From NCBI GenBank assembly GCA_937906475.1, contig CALCZA010000090.1:1-34063 (forward strand): a DNA stretch of 34,063 bases. Direction: 5' to 3'. Numbering within the stretch: position 1 is the stretch's first letter; the number at the start of each line of letters is the position of its first letter. Source of the stretch: an uncultured bacterium. Its GTDB lineage: Bacteria > Planctomycetota > UBA1135 > UBA2386. The notes beneath the pieces were generated by a model. That model did not search any database, was not told the origin of the DNA, and was given only the letters and a program-made list of their open reading frames with translations. Made by a program: the position numbers and the translations under genes. Of this stretch, positions 25,101 through 33,195 are shown piece after piece.

Positions 25101-25136
25101 GAGGTAACGGCTCAGCGTTACCTCTTGGCCGTTACC
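25101..25136 (-). promoter_or_regulatory. Two mutually exclusive hairpins between array genes 5 and 6
   Basis: In the only sizeable gap in the middle of the array, 25101-25109 pairs perfectly with 25116-25124 (9 bp, 6-base loop). The overlapping segment 25103-25111 can instead pair with 25128-25136 (9 bp), which includes the stop codon of the upstream gene. In the minus-strand RNA, three GGTAACG/CGTTACC segments therefore compete. No U-run follows, so this is not a simple terminator. An attenuator, processing site or mRNA stabiliser that sets different levels upstream and downstream is possible. Confidence 0.5.
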
Positions 25137-26592
25137 ACATGGGGCGGTTTGGATCGCGCGTGTAGCAGATCTTGCCGCCGACGACGAGCTTGCGAACGTA
25201 CGAGCGCGGGTCGATTGGATCGCCGTTCCAGATACCGATGTCGGCGTCCTTGCCGACTTCGAGCGAACCGACGCGGTGCTCGATGCCGACGAAACGGGCG
25301 GCGTTGATCGTCAGAGCACGCAGCGCCCATTCGTGCGGCAGGCCCATGCGAACACCCATCGCGGCTTGCAGCGTCAACTGCTCTTGCGCGACGACCGGCG
25401 AGTCGGTGTTGACGCCGATACCATCACGGCCGAGGCCGTAGACGGGTTCGCTCCAGCCGAGCTTGCCACCGTTGGCGTAGTTGGCGAGCACACCTTGGAA
25501 CGATCCATCTTTGCGATCGAAGTGGTAGGCGCGCGGACCACCGGCGACTGGCAAGCCTGCTGCGAGCAGGTCTTCTGAGAGTCTGTAGCCGTCGAACGTG
25601 CCGTGCACGATGACCGTCCAAATGCCGAGTTCGAGGCGCAGTTCCTGCAGGGTCTGCAGCACAACTTGGTAGATCTGCGTGTGCACGCTGAGCGGGTACT
25701 CGTGGCGGAACAGGCCGCTGATCAGTTCGAGCGTCGGGTCGTAGATGGGCTTCGGACCGGTGCCCGCTTCGAACGCGAGCGTCTCTTGCCAATACTTCTT
25801 GCCGTCGAGCAGCGTCATGCGGATGCCTTCCGACATACCCATCATGCCGCTGCCGAGGTCGCCACTGCCACGCTCCGGGTTGCCGGCTTGCGCGATTTTG
25901 AGGCTGCCCGGGAAACGCACGAGCGCTTCTTCCGGCGACTTGCCGTAGGTCTTCGTCAGCGTGCCGAAGCCACCCATGTTCGAGCCCGAACCTGGGATGT
26001 AGAGCACCGTCGAGACGCCGCCGGCGCGCGCCATCTTGATCTGATCATGCTCCATGCTGATCAGGTCGAGGGTGCGGAACTCGGGGTTGGTCGGGTGAAC
26101 CGTGTCGTTGAGGTCGAAGCTCGGGCTCGCGATGTGGCAGTGTAGTTCGACGATGCCAGGGATGATCGTCGAGTCGCCGCAGTCGACGCGCTCGTAACCA
26201 GCAGGTACCGAGATCTCGGATGCCTTGCCGATTGCTTCGATCTTGCCGTCCTTGGTGATGACGACGCCATCAAAGATCGGAGCCGAACTGATCGGCAGGA
26301 TCTTCTGTGCGAAGAACGCATAGCCGGGGCTCGGCAATCCGCGCGGTCCCCACTTGGCGACCTTGTGGCTTGCTTCATCCTTCGGACGACGCGGGTTCCA
26401 CATCTTGAACGCCGGCGCTGGTGGCCGTTCGGCCTTCTTAGCGGGGGCTTGCTTAGCGGGATCCTGCTTCTCGGCCATCTCGGACTTGGCCTTCGGAGCA
26501 ACGAGCTTGGTGGCCTTCTCTGCCTGCGCCGTTACCAGCACGGGAAGCAAGAGCGACGCGGTTAGCGCCAGTATTGTCTTGGAGAACATCAT
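25132..26592 (-). CDS. Exported amidohydrolase with full metal-ligand set (array gene 5, likely active enzyme)
   Basis: 486 residues. Signal peptide to ~22, then a Lys/Ala/Pro-rich spacer (24-62) before the core. It is the only member of the array with every expected ligand: 'PGIVELHCHI' (H151, H153), 'LKIAQAGNPER' (Lys232, placed where family members have a metal-bridging carboxylated Lys), 'LSVHTQ' (H304), 'VIVHGTF' (H330) and 'GIGVNTDSPV' (catalytic Asp397). The end is 'RVGSLEVGKDADIGIWNGD'. This is the layout of imidazolonepropionase-like/dipeptidase-type exported amidohydrolases (Amidohydro_1). The substrate is probably an amide or peptide, but cannot be read. ATGA overlap with the preceding gene and a GAGGA ribosome site seven to eight bases upstream support coupled and efficient translation. 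In context it is the candidate catalytic subunit. Confidence 0.93.
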   Translation of the reverse strand: MMFSKTILALTASLLLPVLVTAQAEKATKLVAPKAKSEMAEKQDPAKQAPAKKAERPPAPAFKMWNPRRPKDEASHKVAKWGPRGLPSPGYAFFAQKILPISSAPIFDGVVITKDGKIEAIGKASEISVPAGYERVDCGDSTIIPGIVELHCHIASPSFDLNDTVHPTNPEFRTLDLISMEHDQIKMARAGGVSTVLYIPGSGSNMGGFGTLTKTYGKSPEEALVRFPGSLKIAQAGNPERGSGDLGSGMMGMSEGIRMTLLDGKKYWQETLAFEAGTGPKPIYDPTLELISGLFRHEYPLSVHTQIYQVVLQTLQELRLELGIWTVIVHGTFDGYRLSEDLLAAGLPVAGGPRAYHFDRKDGSFQGVLANYANGGKLGWSEPVYGLGRDGIGVNTDSPVVAQEQLTLQAAMGVRMGLPHEWALRALTINAARFVGIEHRVGSLEVGKDADIGIWNGDPIDPRSYVRKLVVGGKICYTRDPNRPMW

Positions 26593-29429
26593 TGCACTTC
26601 CTCGCGGTTGTCGACGACGACGCGGCCATTGCAGACGACTAAGAGCACGCGGCTAGTAGGTTCAAACGGGTTGCCAGAGAACACCACCAGGTCGGCGTCC
26701 TTGCCCTTCTCGAGCGAACCGATTCGGTCGTCGAGGTGGAACGCTTGCGCGGGCCACAGTGTCAGCGCTTGCAAGGCATCCTGCGGGCTCAAGCCGTAGC
26801 GCACCGCGTAGGCGGCGTGTATCGGCAGGAACTGAGTGCCTTGGCAGTTGCCACTGCCGAACACGATCGGCATGCCGTAGTCGGCGAACGTGGCCGCGAC
26901 GTTGACCAGTTCGCCGTCGTCTTCGACGACGACTTCTGGGCCAACGACGATCGGCGGCTTGTGGCTACCGAGCAGCGATTGGTCGTCGAGCAAGTCATCG
27001 CAGCCGGCGAGCACGTAGGAGATGTTCTCCTTCTCAAGCAGCGTGATGACGTCCTTGATCGCGGGGGCGCGACTGGCACGCACGACGAGGCTGGCTTGGC
27101 CTTTGAGCACCGCGCGCATTGGCTCAAGATTCTGGTCGAGCTTCGGGGCCTTTGGCTTGCCCTCTTCGCCCGCCTTCTGCTTGGTGCGCGAGGCACGTCG
27201 CTTTGGCGCCTCGCCTGCCTTCTTGCTGGTGCGCGTGCCGGTCACGTCCTGCGAACCCATTGGGCCGAGGCTGAGCTTGCCAGTCATGGTGTCAGCCGAG
27301 ACCGTTGCTTCGAGCGAGGCTTCACCGCCCATGCCGCTGAACTCGATCTTCAGTATGTTCTTCTCGAACGTGCCGGAGACCTCTTGCGGTGGGGGCCCGC
27401 CTTCGCGGCCGCCCATGCCTATCGAGATCGTGCCGGTGACCTTCGATCCCTTGAGCGTCAGGTCGAGCTTGATCTGCAACTTGAAGCGTTCCTGGATCGT
27501 GATCTCCGCTTCCCACGTGCCGGTCAGCGGATCGATCTTGACCTTCTCGCCTTCCTTGGCTTCTGGCTCGGGCTTCTTGGCGGGCTTCGGCGCGGCGGCC
27601 TTGCCGTTCTGCCACTCGTCGAGAGCCTTCTCATACTTGGCCCACGAGTCGACATACTTGCGGCCGCGAGCGATTTGGTCGGCGAGCGGCTTGATGGCAT
27701 TGGGGCCGATAGCGTTGTGCACCATGCGCTGGCCAGCGATGGCGCGCAGCACGAGGCCTTCGCGGTCAACGGCTCCGGTCTTGATTGCCGCGAGGCGGCC
27801 GGACGATAGGCCACTGTCTTTGCCCGCGACGAGCAGCGACGTGATGCCTTCGCGCAGGGCCGGTTCGAACATTGGATCATCGGCTTGAATGATCTCGTGC
27901 AGACGTTGGCCCGGGTTGCCGGAAGGAACGCCCGTGCCTTCGCCAGCGAGGCCAAGATGCGAGAACACATCGACGAAGCCAGGGGTGGCGACGCCGCCAT
28001 CAAAATCGATGACCTCGGCGCCGTATGGGATCGATAGGTCTTCGCCAACGGCCTTGATGCGGCCGTTCTGCATCAGGATGACACCCCTGCGAAGCACGCG
28101 GCCGGTGCCGTCGTGAACGCGATTGGTGCGAATCGCAAGCACCTGGCTGTCGATTTTGCGAGTGAAGCGGCGCTTGCCATCGATCCAGGTCGACTCGACC
28201 ATCGAACCAATCGCGAGTGGCTCGCCACTGAGCACGACGAAGTCGGCGTCCTTGCCTTTTTCGAGCGAGCCGACGCGGTCGGCGACGCCGAGGATGCGAG
28301 CCGCATCGATGCCGACGGCACGCATCGCCAGCGTCTCTGACAGGCCGTGGCGAACCGCAATCGCAACCGACATCAGGTAGTCGCGCAGCGGCACGCCAGC
28401 GGCGGGGCTGAGGCCGACGATGACGCCAGCGGCAGCGGCCTTGGCCGGTGCATCGAGGTGCAACTTGGCGACGACGCCGAGACGGTCTTCGCCGCCCGGC
28501 ACCGACTTGCCGAACATCGTCGGCATGCGGAACGTGGCCATGACCTTTTGGTCAGCAGCCATCTTCGCAACCGGGCCGATCTCGCGCGGATCCTCGAGCA
28601 CCATTTGGATGCCGAGTTCCTTCTGCAGTTGCAGAGCGCGACGGATGTCGTGCGTCGACGTGGCGCCAGCGCGCATTGGCAGCGTGCCGCCGATGACTGC
28701 ACGGAGAGCCTTCTCGTCGTATTGGTGTTCGGCTGGGCCCTCGCCACCTGGGTCGGTGTTCTTGTCGGTCGCTGCGGCGAAGACTGCGCGCAGTTCGGCC
28801 AACATGCTGATACGCGATGTCGGCGTTTGGATGCGCGCCGGCTCGAGCGGGTCTTCGTCGGTCGGGTGCGCGCTCGGTTCGAACACGCGTGGGGCGCTGA
28901 GGGCGCCATCGCCGAAGTTGACGCGCAGGCTAGCTTCTTCACTGAGCACGCGCGCAACGATGTCGGTGCCGGCGAGCTTGACGACGGCGCCTTGGCCGGA
29001 CACCAGGCGTTGTCGCCCCGGTGACAGGTAGCTCGACGTGATGCCGCCTTCGAGGGCGCGACGCCACGAGCGTTCAAAGTCGAAGGCATCGATTGCGAAC
29101 GCGTCGGGCGTGACTTGGTATTCGCTGTCGGTTGCGATGGCAAGGTCGCCATCGACGGCGACGATGCCTGGCATCACAACTTTGTTGCTGGCGTCGACGG
29201 TTGCTAGATCGGAGGCCGGAGATGACTTGCCGACGCTCTCAACCTTGCCGTCGCGAACGACCAGCCAGACGTTGTGCTGTGGCGCCGAACCGTCGCCGAC
29301 GAGCAGCGTGCCGCAGCGCACGGCGAACGTATTAGAAGGGACAGGCGCAGCTTCTTGAGCGGTGATCGATGTAGCTGCAAGCGCAGCGGCACCGAGCACC
29401 GCCAAGGTGCGGGAGCGAGAGAGCAACAT
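26589..29429 (-). CDS. Exported double amidohydrolase-like fusion with inserted beta-barrel-like domain (array gene 4)
   Basis: 946 residues, two amidohydrolase-like units in one chain behind one signal peptide (to ~24). Unit 1 spans ~33-425: 'VVMPGIVAVDGDLAI' (84-98) has no His, and it ends 'RVGSLEKGKDADFVVLSGE'. Unit 2 spans ~428-946: 'ATPGFVDVFSHLGL' (481-494) keeps only one His, and it ends 'RIGSLEKGKDADLVVFSGN'. Unit 2 is split by an insert: a Lys/Pro/Ala/Glu linker (611-630), then ~632-735, beginning 'DPLTGTWEAEITI' and continuing with repeated strands ('KVTGTISIGMG', 'EVSGTFEKNILKIEFSGMG', 'MTGKLSLGPMG'), then a basic linker (736-763). The insert looks like a lipocalin-like or small-molecule-binding beta domain. 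Both catalytic Asp positions are lost ('GMPIVFGSGN' in unit 2). It is therefore predicted non-catalytic, with a scaffold or binding role. TAATG overlap with the gene before it, with GAGGG upstream. Confidence 0.9.
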   Translation of the reverse strand: MLLSRSRTLAVLGAAALAATSITAQEAAPVPSNTFAVRCGTLLVGDGSAPQHNVWLVVRDGKVESVGKSSPASDLATVDASNKVVMPGIVAVDGDLAIATDSEYQVTPDAFAIDAFDFERSWRRALEGGITSSYLSPGRQRLVSGQGAVVKLAGTDIVARVLSEEASLRVNFGDGALSAPRVFEPSAHPTDEDPLEPARIQTPTSRISMLAELRAVFAAATDKNTDPGGEGPAEHQYDEKALRAVIGGTLPMRAGATSTHDIRRALQLQKELGIQMVLEDPREIGPVAKMAADQKVMATFRMPTMFGKSVPGGEDRLGVVAKLHLDAPAKAAAAGVIVGLSPAAGVPLRDYLMSVAIAVRHGLSETLAMRAVGIDAARILGVADRVGSLEKGKDADFVVLSGEPLAIGSMVESTWIDGKRRFTRKIDSQVLAIRTNRVHDGTGRVLRRGVILMQNGRIKAVGEDLSIPYGAEVIDFDGGVATPGFVDVFSHLGLAGEGTGVPSGNPGQRLHEIIQADDPMFEPALREGITSLLVAGKDSGLSSGRLAAIKTGAVDREGLVLRAIAGQRMVHNAIGPNAIKPLADQIARGRKYVDSWAKYEKALDEWQNGKAAAPKPAKKPEPEAKEGEKVKIDPLTGTWEAEITIQERFKLQIKLDLTLKGSKVTGTISIGMGGREGGPPPQEVSGTFEKNILKIEFSGMGGEASLEATVSADTMTGKLSLGPMGSQDVTGTRTSKKAGEAPKRRASRTKQKAGEEGKPKAPKLDQNLEPMRAVLKGQASLVVRASRAPAIKDVITLLEKENISYVLAGCDDLLDDQSLLGSHKPPIVVGPEVVVEDDGELVNVAATFADYGMPIVFGSGNCQGTQFLPIHAAYAVRYGLSPQDALQALTLWPAQAFHLDDRIGSLEKGKDADLVVFSGNPFEPTSRVLLVVCNGRVVVDNREEVQ

Positions 29430-30736
29430 TACTGACCCTCGCCCTTCTTCTTGTTGTCAGAAACCTTCGGTGTCTGTGGTTCCGCAGCCTTCTCGGCCGC
29501 TTCGAACAGATACTTCAAGCGAGGGTCCTTCTTGCGCTCGTAGACGACTTCGCCTTCGAGCACGACGGTCTCGACCCAACTCGTAGCCGACGTCGGGTCG
29601 CCACTGAGGATCTGGATGTTGCCGAGCTTGCCAACGGCGAGCGAGCCGACTTGGTCATCCAGGCCGAGCATCTTGGCCGGCACTATGGTCAGTGCTTCGA
29701 GCGCTTGTTGGCGGGTGAGGCCGTTGCGCATGCATGTGCCGATTTGCCACCATGGGTAGCTGGTTGGGCCGGCGCTACCAAGCGATAGCGCGAACGGCAC
29801 GCCGGCGTCGGCGAGCATGCTGGCCGAGCAGTGCTGCTCTTCTTTACGTGTCTCCGGGTCGGTCTCGTAATATTCGATGATCGCGTCGAGCACGACTGGC
29901 TGCTTCAGCTTGGTCAGCATCGGCATCGCCTCGTCGAGATTGGCGCCGAGAATCATGTTAAGGTCCAGGTCCTTCGACATGCGCAGGGCTTCATCGAGTT
30001 CCGCGAAGCTCGGCACGTAGAGCCAGCCCTTCAGCTTCTTTTCGATTAGTTCGACGGCGGCCTTCTGCTTGCGATCGATTTCCTTCTCCCACTTCTTGTC
30101 AGCGGGGATCGCACCAGCGGCTTGCTCTTTTTCGAACTCGGCTTGCTCGCGCTGGAAGTTGGCGAGGTATTCGCGAACGGCCGCAATTGCGCGGCGCATC
30201 TCGCGGATCTTTTGCAGGCGGCTGCCATTGCTGGTCATCAGCGACAGCTTCATGCCGGTGTTGTCGGCGACGGTCATGTCTTCGACTGTGCGACCGAACG
30301 GCCGCAGCACCATCCCGGAGCCGGCCATCAGCGTGTTGTTGCCGGGTAGCACGTGGATCGTGCCGACACCGTTGCGCAGCATGCCTTCAAAGTAGGTCGA
30401 CGCCGGGTCGATCGCGTCCGCGACCGAAAGCCACGGCACGTTCTGCATGGTTTCATTCGCACCGCGCATGCCACCGTTGGAGTGGGCGAGCACATACGTC
30501 GGCATCACGACCTTGTCGCTGGCATCGATCACCGTGGCAGACCACGGGATCTCGACGTCGGCGGCCTTGGCGATCTTTTGGATGCGACCGTTTTGCAGCA
30601 GGATGACGCCGTCTTGGATGCTAGGACCAGTAATCGTGTGGATGGTCTTCGCCTTGATGGCGACAATGTCTTGACTGATGGCGGGTACAGCGATCGTCGT
30701 GCAGGCGATCGCGATTCGCAGAAGAGAGTGGTTCAT
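29429..30736 (-). CDS. Exported amidohydrolase-like protein without HxH (array gene 3)
   Basis: 435 residues, signal peptide to ~21. The usual 'PG..D.H.H' reads 'VVMPTYVLAHSNGGM' (76-90): even the conserved Gly is changed and one His remains out of register. 'DPASTYFEGMLRNGVGTIHVLPG' and 'TLMAGSGMVLRPFGRT' are barrel motifs shared with imidazolonepropionase-like relatives. A helical charged segment (~175-236) rich in Arg, Lys, Glu and Gln could form a coiled coil. The catalytic Asp site reads 'GVPFALSLGSAGPT'. The end is 'QVGSLAVGKLGNIQILSGD', with the 'KDAD' weakened to 'KLGN', followed by a Lys/Glu tail. Its ATG overlaps the preceding stop (ATGA). No Shine-Dalgarno precedes it, so translation probably depends on coupling. 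Predicted inactive. Confidence 0.89.
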   Translation of the reverse strand: MNHSLLRIAIACTTIAVPAISQDIVAIKAKTIHTITGPSIQDGVILLQNGRIQKIAKAADVEIPWSATVIDASDKVVMPTYVLAHSNGGMRGANETMQNVPWLSVADAIDPASTYFEGMLRNGVGTIHVLPGNNTLMAGSGMVLRPFGRTVEDMTVADNTGMKLSLMTSNGSRLQKIREMRRAIAAVREYLANFQREQAEFEKEQAAGAIPADKKWEKEIDRKQKAAVELIEKKLKGWLYVPSFAELDEALRMSKDLDLNMILGANLDEAMPMLTKLKQPVVLDAIIEYYETDPETRKEEQHCSASMLADAGVPFALSLGSAGPTSYPWWQIGTCMRNGLTRQQALEALTIVPAKMLGLDDQVGSLAVGKLGNIQILSGDPTSATSWVETVVLEGEVVYERKKDPRLKYLFEAAEKAAEPQTPKVSDNKKKGEGQ

Positions 30737-31983
30737 CGGAGTTGCGACACGGACTGGCCGTTAATGAGGACTGACTCGGCAACGGCGGCCGGGTCGAGGG
30801 GGTGTTGGGACCAAATGACGAAGTCGGCGTCCTTGCCTGGGGCAAGGCTGCCGATGCGATCACTGAGACCGAGCAGCTTGGCTGGTTCGATCGTGATCGC
30901 GTCGAGTGCTTGTTGTGGGCCGAGGCCATTGCGAACCGCGAACATCGCTTCGTTGATCAATGGCAACGCGGCGGTGTTGGTGCCGGTCGTGATCACGAAC
31001 GTGACGCCCTTCTGAGCGAGCACGGCGACGGTGCCAGCGCGAGGCGCTGAGCCATCGGCGCTGGCCGAACCGCCAACTGCTTCGGCGCTCGGTGAGCCGA
31101 GCATGACAACGGCCTTCTTGCCAGCTAGTTCGTCTGCGACCATGTAGGCGTCTTGCGCCTCATCGATGACCGTCTTGTAGCCAAACTCGTCGGCGATGCG
31201 CAGCGCGGTGCGAAGATCTTGCTCCGAACGCGCCGTTGTGACGACGGTCAACTTGCCTTGCAGAACCTGCGTTAGTACCTGCGTGCCGGGACTCGGCGGT
31301 GCATCACCGGGAGCGCCTTGCGTCTTCGTCAGCGCTTCCTTTGCGTCGTAGAACGCGCGGCGCACTGCCCAGATGACGCCCATGCGGCTCGTCGGTCGGC
31401 GGTAGTACATCGAGTTGACGCGGCCACCGCGAATCGCGCGGTTGCTCATCGAAGGCTCGGCGCCCATGACGATGCGCATGCTCGCATCTTCCTTGATGAC
31501 CATTTCCTTCGGGTCGGTGCCGTGCGTCTTGAGCACGCAGCCTAGCCCGCCGATCACGTTGCGCGTGCCGGGCATGACGTGCACCGTGGTGACGCCAGCG
31601 TTGCGCGCGCGTTGGAAGCGTGGGTCTTCGGGATCAATGCTGTCGAGCACTCGCAGGTGCGGCGTGACTTCGTCGCTTTGCTCGTTGAGGTCTTGGGCGG
31701 TGTTGCCGCTTTGGAACGACGCGTCGATCAAGCCGGGCGTGATCGTCTTGCCGTTGCAGTCGACGACCTTGGCGCCGTCCGGAACCTTGAGGTCTGAACC
31801 GCCGATCGCGATCACCTTGCCGCCCGACACGACCAGCGTCGCGTTGGACATGGCGGGCTTGCCGCCAGGCAGGATGGTTGCGTTGGTGTATGCCGTGACT
31901 TCTTGTTGCGCCGCCGCGAACGCGGTGAGCGTTAGGGCCAACGTGCAGGTGCGCAGCGTTGAGATCGATAGTAGGCGAGTCAT
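30733..31983 (-). CDS. Exported amidohydrolase-like protein without HxH (array gene 2)
   Basis: 416 residues, signal peptide to ~25 (MTRLLSISTLRTCTLALTLTAFAAA, in two parts: a basic start and a hydrophobic core). 'GKTITPGLIDASFQSG' (78-93) keeps 'PGLID' exactly but has Ser-Phe-Gln where the two His belong, a clean loss of the metal site. 'DSIDPEDPRFQRARNAGVTT', 'VHVMPGTRNVIGGLG' and 'VLKTHG' are strong family barrel motifs. The Asp region reads 'GVTFVITTGTNTAA'. The end is 'RIGSLAPGKDADFVIWSQH'. The fold should be intact, so this is a pseudo-amidohydrolase rather than a decayed gene. One-base TAATG overlap with the upstream gene, and a perfect GGAGG (31990-31994) in front of the start. Confidence 0.91.
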   Translation of the reverse strand: MTRLLSISTLRTCTLALTLTAFAAAQQEVTAYTNATILPGGKPAMSNATLVVSGGKVIAIGGSDLKVPDGAKVVDCNGKTITPGLIDASFQSGNTAQDLNEQSDEVTPHLRVLDSIDPEDPRFQRARNAGVTTVHVMPGTRNVIGGLGCVLKTHGTDPKEMVIKEDASMRIVMGAEPSMSNRAIRGGRVNSMYYRRPTSRMGVIWAVRRAFYDAKEALTKTQGAPGDAPPSPGTQVLTQVLQGKLTVVTTARSEQDLRTALRIADEFGYKTVIDEAQDAYMVADELAGKKAVVMLGSPSAEAVGGSASADGSAPRAGTVAVLAQKGVTFVITTGTNTAALPLINEAMFAVRNGLGPQQALDAITIEPAKLLGLSDRIGSLAPGKDADFVIWSQHPLDPAAVAESVLINGQSVSQLR

Positions 31984-33182
31984 TAGCGACCTCCAGCGGA
32001 GTTGATGGTTCGAGTCTTCTTACTGGACCGTTTTGGGGCCGTGCCGTGCGCGAGTTTGCCGTCAACCCAAGTCGCGATGTGGCGCGCACCGAGGTCAAGG
32101 AAGTCGCCTTGGTAGACGACGAAGTCAGCCCCGCAACCGCTGCGCAGGGCACCGACGTTGGCTTGTTGGCCGAGGAACGTGGATGGCGTGCGCGTCAGCG
32201 CGGCGCTTGCCGTGTTGCGTGACAGACCATAACGAACGGCCAGGGCTGCCGACATGCGCAGAAGTTCAGGGCGACCGGCGAAGCAGAACGGGATCCCGGC
32301 CTTGGTGAGCTTGGCAGGCAGTTCGAGTTCTGCGCGACGCATCTTGGGGTTGAGCGTGTTGAGCACGACACCAGCACCGCGGGTGGCGAGTTTCTTCAGC
32401 ACGCGGTCCGACTCGCCGGCACCGAGGATCACTGGTGCGAAGTTGAAGCTTGCACCAATCTCGAGCACCGCGTTGATCTCAGCAAACGTATCGGCGTAGA
32501 AGAACGCCGGGCGTTGGCCGGACATTACCTGACGCAGCACGGCGAGGTCGGGGCCGACCTTGACGCCATCGCGCGCTTCGGTGAACGACTCGCGCAGCAT
32601 CTGGTGCGCACCCATCAGAGACGTTGGCTGGCGTTCTTGGTTACGCGCGGCGCTCGATACCGAGAAGCCGACGAACACTTCCGGCGCGAGCAGGCGGCCT
32701 CGTTCCTTGCCGGGCTTGCCGACCGCGCCGATGCCGCCAGCGACATTGCGGGCGGATGGCACCAGGCCAAACGCAGTCACGCCTGCCGGTGCGAGTTGCT
32801 CCAGTTGCTCGAGCCACGGGTCAAACGCTTCCGCTGTGCGCAGGTCGGGCGTGAACGCGATCGCACCTTCGCCAAGGTCGACGTCGCGACCGAGCGTGGT
32901 CGCGGCGAGCACGAAGCCGGGGGAGATCGTGGCGGTGCCGTAGTCGATCACGCGTGCGGCGCGGCGCGCCTCGGCGGGAATGTCTGTGCCGACGAACGCG
33001 ATTTTGCCGTCGCGAATCAGCAGCGCGCTGTTCTCCAGCGTGGTGCTTTTCGTTTCCCCGGCGCCAAAGGCAACGACGATCTTGCTCGCTTGCACGAGCA
33101 CGTCTTGGGCGGCAATCGGTGTCGCGCACAAGGCAGTGAGTAGCAATGCGCCGGTCGTCCGGCGCTGGTTTAGAATCTGCAT
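31983..33182 (-). CDS. Exported, highly diverged amidohydrolase-like protein (array gene 1 with known start)
   Basis: 399 residues, signal peptide to ~26 ending 'IAAQDV'. It is the most diverged array member. 'TATISPGFVLAATTLGRD' (83-100) lacks any His, and the barrel shows only 'LAPAGVTAFGLVPSARNVAGGIG' clearly. The catalytic-Asp strand reads 'GIPFCFAGRPELL'. The end is reduced to 'NVGALRSGCGADFVVYQGD', so only the Gly-Ala-Asp part of 'GKDAD' survives. A basic tail (KRSSKKTRT) closes the protein. 'AVRYGLSRNTASAALTRTPS' still fits the helix before the C-terminal sandwich. Predicted inactive. It starts 11 bases after the upstream stop, and an AGGAG (33191-33195) fused to that stop codon serves as ribosome site. 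Confidence 0.87.
   Translation of the reverse strand: MQILNQRRTTGALLLTALCATPIAAQDVLVQASKIVVAFGAGETKSTTLENSALLIRDGKIAFVGTDIPAEARRAARVIDYGTATISPGFVLAATTLGRDVDLGEGAIAFTPDLRTAEAFDPWLEQLEQLAPAGVTAFGLVPSARNVAGGIGAVGKPGKERGRLLAPEVFVGFSVSSAARNQERQPTSLMGAHQMLRESFTEARDGVKVGPDLAVLRQVMSGQRPAFFYADTFAEINAVLEIGASFNFAPVILGAGESDRVLKKLATRGAGVVLNTLNPKMRRAELELPAKLTKAGIPFCFAGRPELLRMSAALAVRYGLSRNTASAALTRTPSTFLGQQANVGALRSGCGADFVVYQGDFLDLGARHIATWVDGKLAHGTAPKRSSKKTRTINSAGGR
31990..31994 (-). promoter_or_regulatory. Ribosome binding site GGAGG of the 30733-31983 gene
   Basis: In the minus strand, GGAGG lies seven bases before ATG 31983, inside the last codons of the upstream gene. It fixes this start and shows that coupling here is backed by a full Shine-Dalgarno site. 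Confidence 0.75.
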
Positions 33183-33190
33183 CAGTTGGT

Positions 33191-33195
33191 CTCCT
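33191..33195 (-). promoter_or_regulatory. Ribosome binding site AGGAG of the 31983-33182 gene
   Basis: The minus-strand reading TAGGAG shares its first bases with the stop codon (33194-33196) of the upstream gene. It sits eight bases before ATG 33182, so it decides that start. Confidence 0.75.

Noticed and set aside
26736..27809. 357-residue open frame on the plus strand
   Set aside because: Antisense to the double amidohydrolase gene; no motif or signal, shadow of the real frame.
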